Assembly: GCF_012726175.1 (NCBI RefSeq) | Contig: NZ_JAASAD010000022.1 | Location: 1 to 57,841 of the forward strand | Length of the DNA stretch: 57,841 nt | From: Micromonospora sp. HNM0581 | GTDB lineage: Bacteria > Actinomycetota > Actinomycetes > Mycobacteriales > Micromonosporaceae | Reading direction: 5' to 3' | Made by a program: the position numbers and the translations under genes | Shown here: one piece after another, positions 50,050 to 57,763 of the stretch | How the letters are laid out: the number at the start of each line of letters is the position of its first letter | Numbering within the stretch: the stretch's first letter is position 1 | Notes under the pieces: model-generated | Database searches by the model: none | What the model saw: the letters and a program-made list of their open reading frames with translations, nothing else | What the model was told of the DNA's origin: nothing

Positions 50050-51359
50050 CCGCGACGGCCGACGCCGAGGCGGCCGAAAACGGGTTGACGCCGCTCGCCG
50101 ACTACCTGGGCAGTGTGCTGCGCAGGTTACGCGCGCTGCCTCCGCTCGACCTCGACCTCACCCAGGCGTACGGCAACGTCCTCGCCGAGGACGTCGTCGC
50201 CCCGCACTCGTTCCCGGCCTTCGACCAGGCGGCCGTCGACGGGTACGCCGCGCGCTGGGAGGACATCGTGGCCGGGGGCCGGGGCGTGGGTTACGTCCCG
50301 GCCCAGTCCAGTCGGCCAGGCGGTCGCACCGTACGGCTCAATGTCGTCGGTGATCTCGGTGCGGCGAGTTGGCGGCCGGTCCGGCTCACCCCCGGTTCGT
50401 GTTTCTCGGTGGCGGCCGGCGCACCGCTGCCGATCGGCGCCGAGGTTGTCGTGCCGGTGGAGTGGACCGACCAGGGCATGGCGGCGGTGGAAATCTTCCG
50501 GGTCCCGAAACGGGGGTACGGGGTCCGTCGAACGGGCGAGGAGGTGGCCGCCGGTGCGCTACTCGCCCGCTGCGGCACCTACGTCTCGCCGGCACTGGTG
50601 GCGGTGCTGGCCGCCACCGGCATCGGTCACGTGGTGGTGCGTCCGAGCCCCCGGGTGGTGATCGTGGCCACCGGCGACGAACTCGTCGACGTGGGTCGGG
50701 GCAGCCAGCCCGGTCAGGTCGTGGACGCCAACTCGCACGCCCTGACCGCCGCGGCGGCGGAGGCGGGAGCGCTGGCCTACCGGGTGGGCATCTGCGACGA
50801 CGATCCGGAGGGGCTGCGCGGGCTGTTGGAGGACCAGACCCTGCGAGCTGATCTGATCATCACGACCGGGGGTACCGGCACCGGGCCGGGCGACATGGTT
50901 CGCCGTATCCTGTCGCGTCGGGAGGGCAACCGGTCCGGTCCGGTCACCTTCACCGACGTGGCGCTCTACCCGGGTACCGCCCTCGGCTTCGGCACGGTCG
51001 GGGCCGAGGAGGTGCCTGTGGTGTGTCTACCGGGCGACCCGGGGGCCGCGATGATCGGCTTCGAGGTGCTGGCCCGGCCTGCGATCAATCTGCTGGCCGG
51101 CGCTGAACCGGTGTTTCGTCCCAGCGTGCGGGCGCACCTGCTGGAGACCGTATCTTCGCCGGCCGGGCTGCGTGAGTTCCGGCCCGCGCACGTCGCTGAG
51201 CGGCGCGGCGGGGGTTACACTGTCCAGCCGCTCAACGGCGGCCCGTTCACGCTCTCCGGCCTGGCAGAGGCGAACGGACTTCTCGTTCTCGGCGAACGGG
51301 TGACCGCAGCCGCCGCCGGCTCCACCGTCGACGTGTTGCTGCTCGACCGTCGCCGGTGA
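50046..51359 (+). CDS. glp: MoeA/gephyrin-like protein, probably Glp
   Basis: A 437-residue protein of the MoeA family (domains with SFPAFDQAAVDGYAARWEDI, ATGDELVDVG and the C-terminal beta domain). The nucleotide loop that is SGGxSxGD in many MoeA proteins reads TTGGTGTGPGDMV. Position after galU and before rimJ and a GlpR-like membrane protein matches Glp, the gephyrin-like FtsZ-binding cell-division factor described in Corynebacterium (M. tuberculosis MoeA1, Rv0994). A molybdopterin role cannot be excluded; no other moa or moe gene is nearby. It overlaps galU by four bases. A TTA codon lies at 50127-50129. Confidence 0.82.
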   Translation: MTATADAEAAENGLTPLADYLGSVLRRLRALPPLDLDLTQAYGNVLAEDVVAPHSFPAFDQAAVDGYAARWEDIVAGGRGVGYVPAQSSRPGGRTVRLNVVGDLGAASWRPVRLTPGSCFSVAAGAPLPIGAEVVVPVEWTDQGMAAVEIFRVPKRGYGVRRTGEEVAAGALLARCGTYVSPALVAVLAATGIGHVVVRPSPRVVIVATGDELVDVGRGSQPGQVVDANSHALTAAAAEAGALAYRVGICDDDPEGLRGLLEDQTLRADLIITTGGTGTGPGDMVRRILSRREGNRSGPVTFTDVALYPGTALGFGTVGAEEVPVVCLPGDPGAAMIGFEVLARPAINLLAGAEPVFRPSVRAHLLETVSSPAGLREFRPAHVAERRGGGYTVQPLNGGPFTLSGLAEANGLLVLGERVTAAAAGSTVDVLLLDRRR

Positions 51360-51390
51360 CCCAACGGTGACGCTCGGGAGTGGAGGTTCG

Positions 51391-52029
51391 GTGTTCCGAC
51401 GGGCTCCTGGCTGGCCAGTGGTGCTCACCGACGGACCGGTGCTGCTGCGGCCGTACCGGCGGTCGGACGCGGTGGCCTGGTCACAGGTGCGTCGGGCCAA
51501 CCGGGAGTGGCTGGCCCCCTGGGAATCGTCGGTACCCGGCGACTGGGACGAGGTGAACTCCCCGGCGACGTTCCGCTGGGTATACCGAGACCAGCGGCGC
51601 TCGGCGCGTACCGGCGAAGGGATGCCCTTCGCGGTGTGTCTGCACTCCGACGGGGTGGAACAGCTGGTCGGTCACATCAACGTGGGCAACATCGTCCGGC
51701 GGGCCTTCTGCTCCGGGTACGTCGGCTACTGGGTGGATCGGCAGGTTGCCGGCCGAGGGGTCATCCCCACCGCGCTGGCGCTGGCCGTCGACCACGCCTT
51801 CGGCCCAGGCGGGTTGCACCGGATCGAGGTCAACATCCGCCCCGAAAACCAGCCCTCCCGTCGGGTGGTGGAGAAGCTGGGCTTCCGCGAGGAGGCGTAC
51901 CATGCGCGCTACATGCATATCGACGGTGCCTGGCGCGACCACATCGGCTATGCCCTGACCAGCGAGGAGATTGCCGCCGAAGGCGGCCTGCTGGCCCGCT
52001 GGCACCGGCTGCGCGCCCGAACCCCGTGA
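51391..52029 (+). CDS. rimJ: RimJ/RimL-type GNAT acetyltransferase
   Basis: A 212-residue GNAT protein. Acetyl-CoA site: YWVDRQVAGRGVIPTALALA; then HRIEVNIRPENQPSRRVVEK and LGFREEAYHARYMHIDG. RimJ-like enzymes acetylate protein N-termini. It is a member of the galU-glp-rimJ-glpR locus. The GTG at 51391 follows GTGGAGG. Confidence 0.88.
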   Translation: MFRRAPGWPVVLTDGPVLLRPYRRSDAVAWSQVRRANREWLAPWESSVPGDWDEVNSPATFRWVYRDQRRSARTGEGMPFAVCLHSDGVEQLVGHINVGNIVRRAFCSGYVGYWVDRQVAGRGVIPTALALAVDHAFGPGGLHRIEVNIRPENQPSRRVVEKLGFREEAYHARYMHIDGAWRDHIGYALTSEEIAAEGGLLARWHRLRARTP

Positions 52030-52213
52030 GCCGTCCCACGTGCGGGATCGGCGCGGCGTAGCAGTTCCGGCGAGGGCGCCCCGTAACCTCAGGTAACTGC
52101 AAGCTGCGGCAGGCGCTGCCCGCCCCGCATGATTCACCTCGCCGGCGCCGGTCGGTGGAAGATCCTGCGGCCGGTCGATGCCTGCTCCGAACCTGGTGAC
52201 GGGAGGGGTGAGG

Positions 52214-53158
52214 GTGCCGACCTCGGTGCTCCTCGCCGTCCTCGCCGCCGCCGGTCTGCTCGCCCTCGCTCCGGCGCTGGTTCGCCGGTACGACGCCGCC
52301 GAGCGGCTGGTGGCGGAGCGGGCGCAGTCGACGGCGCGGGTGCTCCAGCGCCGCCGACGCCGTCGCACTGTCCCCGGCCGGCAGCCCGTCAACCCCGCCC
52401 GCACCCTGGTGATCACGCTCAACGGTGTGTCCGGTTCGGGGGAACCGACCGCCCCGGTCTCCGGCCCTCCCGCCCCGCGCCGCTCGATGTCCACACCGCC
52501 CGGCTCAGGCGGATCCTCGGACCGGGCGACGCGTTCACGTGCCAGCGGTGACACCGATGACGGCACACCCGGCGGCCCTGCGGGTGAAGCCCCCCCGACC
52601 GAGGTGGCGTCCGGGCGCGCAGCGCCCCGACGTTCCGGCAGGCCCAGCCGCCTACGCGCCGCGTCGGCAGGTGCGAGCCGCCCACGTCGTCGCCCCGACC
52701 GGCGTCGTCACCACACCCCTGCCATCTACCGCCGTCGCCGGGTTCTGGCCGCACTGGTGCTGCTCAACGCCGTCGAACTGGTCGGGGTGCTGGTCGTGGG
52801 GCCCGGATTCTGGGTCAGCTTCGGCGTCACCGCCACCCTGCTGCTGGTGTACGTCGGCCACCTACGTGCCCGAGCGGTGGCGGACCGCCGACGACGCCTC
52901 GCGTTGGCCCGCGAGGCCGCGTGGCTGGCCGCCCGCCAGGCCGAGGTACGCCGGGAGCAGGCCCGTCGGGCGGTGGCCCGCCGGGAGGCGCAGCGCCGCC
53001 TGGCTGCCCAGCGGGAGTCCGTCCGACGCAGTGCGATGGGTTTGGACCGCCCGTCGGACCTGCCGCAGGCCGCCAACGGCGGGTCGGTCTCCTACCGCCG
53101 TGCCGGCGGCCTACGCGGTCGCCCCTACGAGACCGGCCCCGGCTCCCACACCGCCTGA
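52214..53158 (+). CDS. glpR: GlpR/SepX-like membrane protein
   Basis: A 314-residue protein: an N-terminal membrane helix (residues 2-22), a long basic, low-complexity region (about 35-175), two close hydrophobic segments (about 176-218) and a charged helical C-terminus rich in Arg and Ala. This layout and its place after galU-glp-rimJ match GlpR in Corynebacterium and SepX in Streptomyces, the membrane partner that recruits Glp to the division site. The GTG at 52214 follows GGGAGG; a GTG at 52208 is also possible. Assignment rests on context and topology, because the sequence is poorly conserved. Confidence 0.72.
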   Translation: MPTSVLLAVLAAAGLLALAPALVRRYDAAERLVAERAQSTARVLQRRRRRRTVPGRQPVNPARTLVITLNGVSGSGEPTAPVSGPPAPRRSMSTPPGSGGSSDRATRSRASGDTDDGTPGGPAGEAPPTEVASGRAAPRRSGRPSRLRAASAGASRPRRRPDRRRHHTPAIYRRRRVLAALVLLNAVELVGVLVVGPGFWVSFGVTATLLLVYVGHLRARAVADRRRRLALAREAAWLAARQAEVRREQARRAVARREAQRRLAAQRESVRRSAMGLDRPSDLPQAANGGSVSYRRAGGLRGRPYETGPGSHTA

Positions 53159-53316
53159 CCACGGCCCATGCCCGGCCCTCGTTGCTCCCGCCCGGCGACA
53201 TCCTCCGGAAGAACGGGTGGCCCTGAGCCGATCAGCGGCAGCACTCCCAGGAAGACTGCACCGATCTTGAATGAGCCGGTGGGCAGGGTGGTTCGCGGCG
53301 GGAGTGCTCGACCTGT

Positions 53317-53322
53317 TAGCCT
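53317..53322 (+). promoter_or_regulatory. Possible -10 element (TAGCCT) for the tRNA gene
   Basis: TAGCCT lies 56 bases upstream of the mature tRNA 5' end. No clear -35 is seen. Confidence 0.3.
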
Positions 53323-53378
53323 TGTCGCCGGCCCGCCCGGTGACAGCCGGGTGGGACCAGCGCCGGTCGACCGGCGGA

Positions 53379-53452
53379 GGGGCTGTGGCGCAGACCGGTA
53401 GCGCACCTCGTTCGCATCGAGGGGGTCAGGGGTTCAAATCCCCTCAGCTCCA
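53379..53452 (+). tRNA. tRNA-Ala (CGC anticodon)
   Basis: All arms fold: acceptor GGGGCTG (53379-53385) with CAGCTCC (53445-53451), including the G3-U70 pair that defines alanine tRNAs; anticodon stem CCTCG/CGAGG with loop TTCGCAT (53411-53417), anticodon CGC for codon GCG; T-arm AGGGG TTCAAAT CCCCT. The 3' CCA is not encoded. A strong terminator follows. Confidence 0.95.
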
Positions 53453-53459
53453 CATCAAT

Positions 53460-53495
53460 AAGGCCCCGACCAGCAAGAACGCTGGTCGGGGCCTT
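53460..53495 (+). terminator. Terminator of the tRNA-Ala gene
   Basis: AAGGCCCCGACCAGC (53460-53474) pairs exactly with GCTGGTCGGGGCCTT (53481-53495), a 15-bp stem with a six-base loop. Confidence 0.85.
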
Positions 53496-53572
53496 AACTG
53501 TTGTCTATGCGATTTTGAATCACCCCCCGGAAACCCCCACAGGGAGTCGTACGACTTCCAGCGGCTTCAGGA

Positions 53573-53860
53573 TCAAGGAGCGGGCTGAGGGCGGCCCTGC
53601 GGCTGGAAGTCGATGCGCACGACCTCAAGGTCGCAGACGGCGGCGAACAGTTCCTTGAAGCGGGCCGCGCGCTGCTTCGAGCGAGTGCTCACCCGGACGA
53701 ACGGCAGCGTTTGACCCCGCCAGTCGCGGACGACGGTCGGCTGGCCCGCCACGAAGACGCAGTCGATGCGGAAGTCCTCGCTGACCAGCCGCTCACGCAC
53801 CCGTTGCTCCATCCGGGCGCGCTCCTCGGCGTCGTAGCCGAAGAACTCAATGGTGGGCAT
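53573..53860 (-). CDS. Small hypothetical protein of the island
   Basis: A 95-residue protein, MPTIEFFGYDAEERARMEQR onward, with no family I can name. The N-terminal Met-Pro and the following beta strand and helix recall the tautomerase superfamily, where Pro-1 is catalytic, but this is only a resemblance. Its ATG shares one base with the stop of the MFS gene (TGATG), so it is the last gene of the minus-strand operon. Confidence 0.65.
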   Translation of the reverse strand: MPTIEFFGYDAEERARMEQRVRERLVSEDFRIDCVFVAGQPTVVRDWRGQTLPFVRVSTRSKQRAARFKELFAAVCDLEVVRIDFQPQGRPQPAP

Positions 53861-55113
53861 CAGGCTCCCTCCCCGATCCGTTCAACGTGTTGGCGCTGCG
53901 CCCAGGCGGCGGAGCGTAGTGTTCCGACGCCGCCGGCAAGGAAGAGCGCGGCGAGCACAAACCAGCCGCCGACGCCCCAGTCGACCAGCAGCACCGTTAG
54001 CAGACCGGGCGCCAGTATCAGCGCCCCGGACTGTGCCATGCCGAGCATGCCTTGATATTCGCCGTGGGCGTCGTCGGGGGCCAGCGCGACCGAAAGGCCG
54101 AAGCCGCTGCTGACGAAGCCGAGCTCGCCAGCGACGTGGACGGCCGCTGCGACCGCAAGTACGGCGACGACCACGGTGCCCGACCGGAGATAGGAGGCCG
54201 CGAAGACGAGGCACGACGCCGCGAGCGCCAAGCCCGACCAGAGCCCCATCCGGGCCGCCGTCGCAACCCGGTCGGCGTGCCGGACCGCACGCCGTTGCAG
54301 GGCGACGACGGCGACGGCGTTGCCGCCGATGAGCACGCCGATGATCCAGCGGGGCGCGTCGGTGTGCGCGCTGATCCACAGCGGCAGCCCCACGTCCAGC
54401 AGGGCCCAGCTGAGGGCCAGCATGCCGTTGAAGCCGCAGATGGCGAGGAAGGGCCGGTCGCGTACCGCCAGAGCCTTGCGCCGGACTTTTCGGTCCCGAA
54501 GCGACGCCACGTGCGGGACGTGGGTCAGCAGCAGGGTGAAGCAGAAGCAGGCGGCGCCGTAGCCGAAAACGAGGGACACGTACGCGGGGCGGTTGTCGAG
54601 GGACAGGACCAGCGCACCGAGCAGCGCGCCGACCACCATCCCGCTCTGTGTCAGCGAGCGAGCCGTGGCGAGGCTGTTCAGCCGCTGCTCGCCGCTGGTT
54701 AGGCCGGCGATGAGGGCGATCCGAATGGCCGGTGCCGTGCGTTCCGCGCCGACGACCAGGCAGGTGATCGCGGCGAGGACCCAGAACTGCCGCGTGAAAG
54801 CGAACGAGCAGACGGCGAGCCCTTGCACCGCACCGATCACCGTCAGCGTCTCGCGTACACCGAGCCGGTCGGCGAGATATCCGGCCGGTCCGCCGAGGGC
54901 AAGGCCCACGACGCCCGCGACCGTGATGCCGATCGCGAACTCGGTCGTGGAGAGGCCCGCGAACCGCGTCAGGAACATTGCCCAGCAGGTGAACCACGCC
55001 CCACGGCCAAGGGAGAGGACCGTCGCCGCCAGGTAGAGGGAGGCGAGCGGACGCCGAATGTCACCGTTCGCATGCCCAGGGCGATCCGGACGGGTGAGCG
55101 TCGTTCTGGTCAT
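53860..55113 (-). CDS. MFS exporter of the island
   Basis: A 417-residue protein with about 12 hydrophobic segments. Motif A of MFS carriers is seen as GGPAGYLADRLGVRETLTVI between helices 2 and 3. In this context (NRPS thioesterase, oxygenase, transferase) it most likely exports or gives resistance to the product. The ATG at 55113 overlaps the upstream transferase's stop by four bases (ATGA). Confidence 0.82.
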   Translation of the reverse strand: MTRTTLTRPDRPGHANGDIRRPLASLYLAATVLSLGRGAWFTCWAMFLTRFAGLSTTEFAIGITVAGVVGLALGGPAGYLADRLGVRETLTVIGAVQGLAVCSFAFTRQFWVLAAITCLVVGAERTAPAIRIALIAGLTSGEQRLNSLATARSLTQSGMVVGALLGALVLSLDNRPAYVSLVFGYGAACFCFTLLLTHVPHVASLRDRKVRRKALAVRDRPFLAICGFNGMLALSWALLDVGLPLWISAHTDAPRWIIGVLIGGNAVAVVALQRRAVRHADRVATAARMGLWSGLALAASCLVFAASYLRSGTVVVAVLAVAAAVHVAGELGFVSSGFGLSVALAPDDAHGEYQGMLGMAQSGALILAPGLLTVLLVDWGVGGWFVLAALFLAGGVGTLRSAAWAQRQHVERIGEGA

Positions 55114-56243
55114 GCCCTGCGCGCCGCCGATTCGTCGTCGCGAGGGGCTGCCAGCAGGACCGACAGCGTGTCGGCGTCGGCCCCGTCGAATACTTTGATG
55201 AAGCCGTTCTGCCCGATGATCCGGGCGCCGCGGAAGGCCTTGGCACGCTCGGCGGTGGTCGCGTATTCGATGACGCCGATGCCGTTCTCGATGGCGAATC
55301 GAATCTGCTCGTACATGACGCCGAAAAAGAGGGGTAGGCGTTGCTGGAAGTCGTAGTCGAAGCCGACCATTCTCGCGTACATCTGTCCCTTCCAGATGAT
55401 GATCACGCCGAAGCCGCGGACGACACCGTCGTGCTCGGCCAGCACGACCCGGCTGCCCATCTGGGCTAGCTGGAGCAGCCGGGCGCGGATGCCGTCGACG
55501 TCGACGGTGCCCTGATGCCGCTCCACCGTGGCGGCGCCCATCGGCACGAGGCGTTCGGCCAGCTCCTCGTCCAAGCCGGCCACACGGTAGCGCACGCCCG
55601 CGTCGCTTAGCCGGGCAAGCTCGCTGCGCACCGAACTCCGGCGGTTCTTGGGCAGGTGGGCCAGGTAGCCGGCGAAGGAATTCCAGGACACGGTGATCGC
55701 GGAATGCGCCCCGACAGGAAAGGGAAGAAAACCCTCGCCCAGGAGCAGCTCCCGGAGCTCCTCGTTGTGGTCCTCGACGTAGGGGAAGTTCATCGACCGG
55801 GCGCCCGCACCTACGGCACAACTCTGCAGCGCGGCGAGCAGCTCGGCGCGCACCGATCGGCGCCGGTCTGGATCGAGGCCGGGGCGCAGCAGCATCGTCG
55901 AGTTGACAAGCGTCCAGCCCCCGCAGGAGAGGCTGGGCAGGACCTTGTCCAGGAACTCTCGTCGTCCATTGCCCAAGGCAGCCGCGAGGAGGTGGTCGAC
56001 TCGGGTGTTGCGGTTGAGGCTGTCGCGATCGGAGGCAGCCGACCGCCTCGTTACGTAGCCCACCGCAGCCCCCTCGGGATAGGTGCCGGGCTGGGTGATG
56101 TAGCAGGGTTCATCCGGAAGGGTGAGTTCCGCCGCCGCCAGCCAGGCCCTGCAGAGATGAAACTCCGTGCCCGTGGCCAGGGTGTCCCACGCAAGGGGCA
56201 GCCGCGAAACCGCCCGGTGGATCACCATGTTGTCGCCTTGCAT
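55110..56243 (-). CDS. FemAB/GNAT-like transferase (peptidogalycan-biosynthesis type)
   Basis: A 377-residue protein. The C-terminal half carries a GNAT-type domain, RVVLAEHDGVVRGFGVIIIW, YARMVGFDYDFQQRLPLFFG, and ERAKAFRGARIIGQNGFIKV, with LPKNRRSSVRSELARL before it as in FemAB-like and Acetyltransf_6 proteins. Such enzymes acylate or add amino acids to peptide intermediates, some from aminoacyl-tRNA. Next to an NRPS it may tailor the peptide product. ATG at 56243 after AAGGGA; ATG at 56228 is possible. The donor is unknown. Confidence 0.72.
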   Translation of the reverse strand: MQGDNMVIHRAVSRLPLAWDTLATGTEFHLCRAWLAAAELTLPDEPCYITQPGTYPEGAAVGYVTRRSAASDRDSLNRNTRVDHLLAAALGNGRREFLDKVLPSLSCGGWTLVNSTMLLRPGLDPDRRRSVRAELLAALQSCAVGAGARSMNFPYVEDHNEELRELLLGEGFLPFPVGAHSAITVSWNSFAGYLAHLPKNRRSSVRSELARLSDAGVRYRVAGLDEELAERLVPMGAATVERHQGTVDVDGIRARLLQLAQMGSRVVLAEHDGVVRGFGVIIIWKGQMYARMVGFDYDFQQRLPLFFGVMYEQIRFAIENGIGVIEYATTAERAKAFRGARIIGQNGFIKVFDGADADTLSVLLAAPRDDESAARRA

Positions 56244-56315
56244 GAAGGTCCCTTCGGTTGACGGCGGGGAAGGTCACCGGCAGCCGGGGCGCAGCGCCGC
56301 CGGTGACCCAGGTGC

Positions 56316-56906
56316 TCAGGACATGAACAGAATCAGAGACATGCGCTTACCGGACTTGACCTCGCTCACCGCGTGCTGCAGCTCCGGCTTCGCCACCAGG
56401 ATCTCCGCCCGGTTCACCCGAATCCGGCGCTCATCGTCCGGGGTGACCCGGGCGATGAAATCGCCACCTGTGTAATCGTCGCTCAGCCCGATCACGATAC
56501 TGATCCGGTAGTTTGGATTCGACTCGTGGTCGTTGTGGAAGCCGACTTCCCCGCCCGGATAGAGAAAGTTGGTTTGGGCCCGTCGCAGCCGGGCCTCCTC
56601 CAGGCCGAAGCAGTCGGCCCAGAATTCCATGGCTTTCTTGGACGCGGCGATGTCGAGGATCTTCCGGGCGGTCTCCGGCGCCTCGACCTCGGGCAGTTGC
56701 TGGCCCATCTCGGCCCGGACGATGTCGACCGGATCGACCAGAATCCGCCCGACCCCCACCCGATTCTCCTCGCCCAGCCCTTTCGGGTGTGGGAGGGTCA
56801 GGCAGAGCTCGATCAGCTCATCGATCTCTTCGGTGCTGTACGGGTACTCGCCCACGCGCAGCAACACGACGCCGTCGCTCTGCAGTGCTTTCTTCGGTGA
56901 CGTCAT
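56316..56906 (-). CDS. 2-oxoglutarate/Fe(II)-dependent dioxygenase
   Basis: A 196-residue protein with the double-stranded beta-helix signature: the His-x-Asp iron site in GGEVGFHNDHESNPNYRISI (His-Asn-Asp), the distal histidine in KPELQHAVSEVKSGKR and the arginine there for 2-oxoglutarate. It resembles PKHD-type prolyl hydroxylases. In an NRPS context it would hydroxylate an amino acid or the product. It lies between the thioesterase and transferase genes. Confidence 0.87.
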   Translation of the reverse strand: MTSPKKALQSDGVVLLRVGEYPYSTEEIDELIELCLTLPHPKGLGEENRVGVGRILVDPVDIVRAEMGQQLPEVEAPETARKILDIAASKKAMEFWADCFGLEEARLRRAQTNFLYPGGEVGFHNDHESNPNYRISIVIGLSDDYTGGDFIARVTPDDERRIRVNRAEILVAKPELQHAVSEVKSGKRMSLILFMS

Positions 56907-56914
56907 CGGAGCTC

Positions 56915-57736
56915 CTAGGGTTCAATCGGTCCGACGATGCCGCGGACGACCCGCGACATCTGGAGTGCCGTTTCTGGTAGTTGCGGGGGGAGGAGCAAGG
57001 AGAAATGGTCGGCGGGCAGGTCGCTGACCGTCAGCCGGGGGATGGCCATCCCGAACCAGCCGCGCTCTTCGTCGTAGCCACCGTCGACCGCTGCGGGATA
57101 GCCCTGAGCCGCGCGGAGCAGGTGGACGGGGAAACGTGCTCCTCGGCTCGGCCGGTATTCTCGGAACGCCTCAGTTGTCGCGGCGACCATCCGGGACAGC
57201 GCGCGCAGGTCCGTGGGGGGCAGCCCATCGGGGAGATGGCCCGCCGACCTGAGCACCGCGAGCGGATCGTGCTCCGGGTCGCTCACCTCGCCGGGCCGGG
57301 GAACCCAGCTGTCGAGCAGTACCACCCCCGCCGGGGGGCCGGCCGAGCCGCTCCAGCACCACGCCGAGTTCGTAAGCCAGGATCCCACCGAAGGACCAGC
57401 CCGCGAGGACCACCGGCCCATCGTCCGGCAGTCGCTGCACCCAGGTTGAAAGCTTCCGCACGAAGCCGGGCACCGTGCGCGGCGGCACCGCGCCGAGGCC
57501 CGGTGCGTGGAAGCCGAGCACGGATAGGGCGGGATCGAGTTCCCGGCTCAGCCCAATATAGGCGAGTGCCGACCCCGACGCCGGGGGCAGGAGCACCAGC
57601 CGGGGCCCGCCCAGCACCTCCCGCAGCGGCACGACCGGGTCGTCGACGCCGGCGGGCAGGCGGTCGCGTATCAGGCCGGCGAGCAGCTCGACGGTGGGAT
57701 GGCGGGCCAGGCCGCCGATGCCGGGTCTGTCAAGTT
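56915..57736 (-). pseudogene. NRPS C-terminal fragment: PCP end and thioesterase, frameshifted
   Basis: On the minus strand the sequence starts with GIGGLARHPTVELLAGLIRD, the end of a peptidyl-carrier domain, then a thioesterase: LVLLPPASGSALAYIGLSRE, with the catalytic serine in VVLAGWSFGGILAYELG. At 57333-57338 a run of six G (six C on the coding strand) puts the rest out of frame; removing one base restores AGVVLLDSWVPRPGEVSD and reading to the stop, with the catalytic histidine in LPADHFSLLL. The other end is cut near 57727 by an IS256-type element. The gene is either broken, or this is a single sequencing error within a large NRPS. Confidence 0.8.
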
Positions 57737-57763
57737 AACGGCTGATCTTGGTTGTTGAGGTGG

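Noticed and set aside
56513..57745. Plus-strand open frames opposite the oxygenase and thioesterase
   Set aside because: The minus strand has strong domain evidence; the plus frames are arginine- and proline-rich background.
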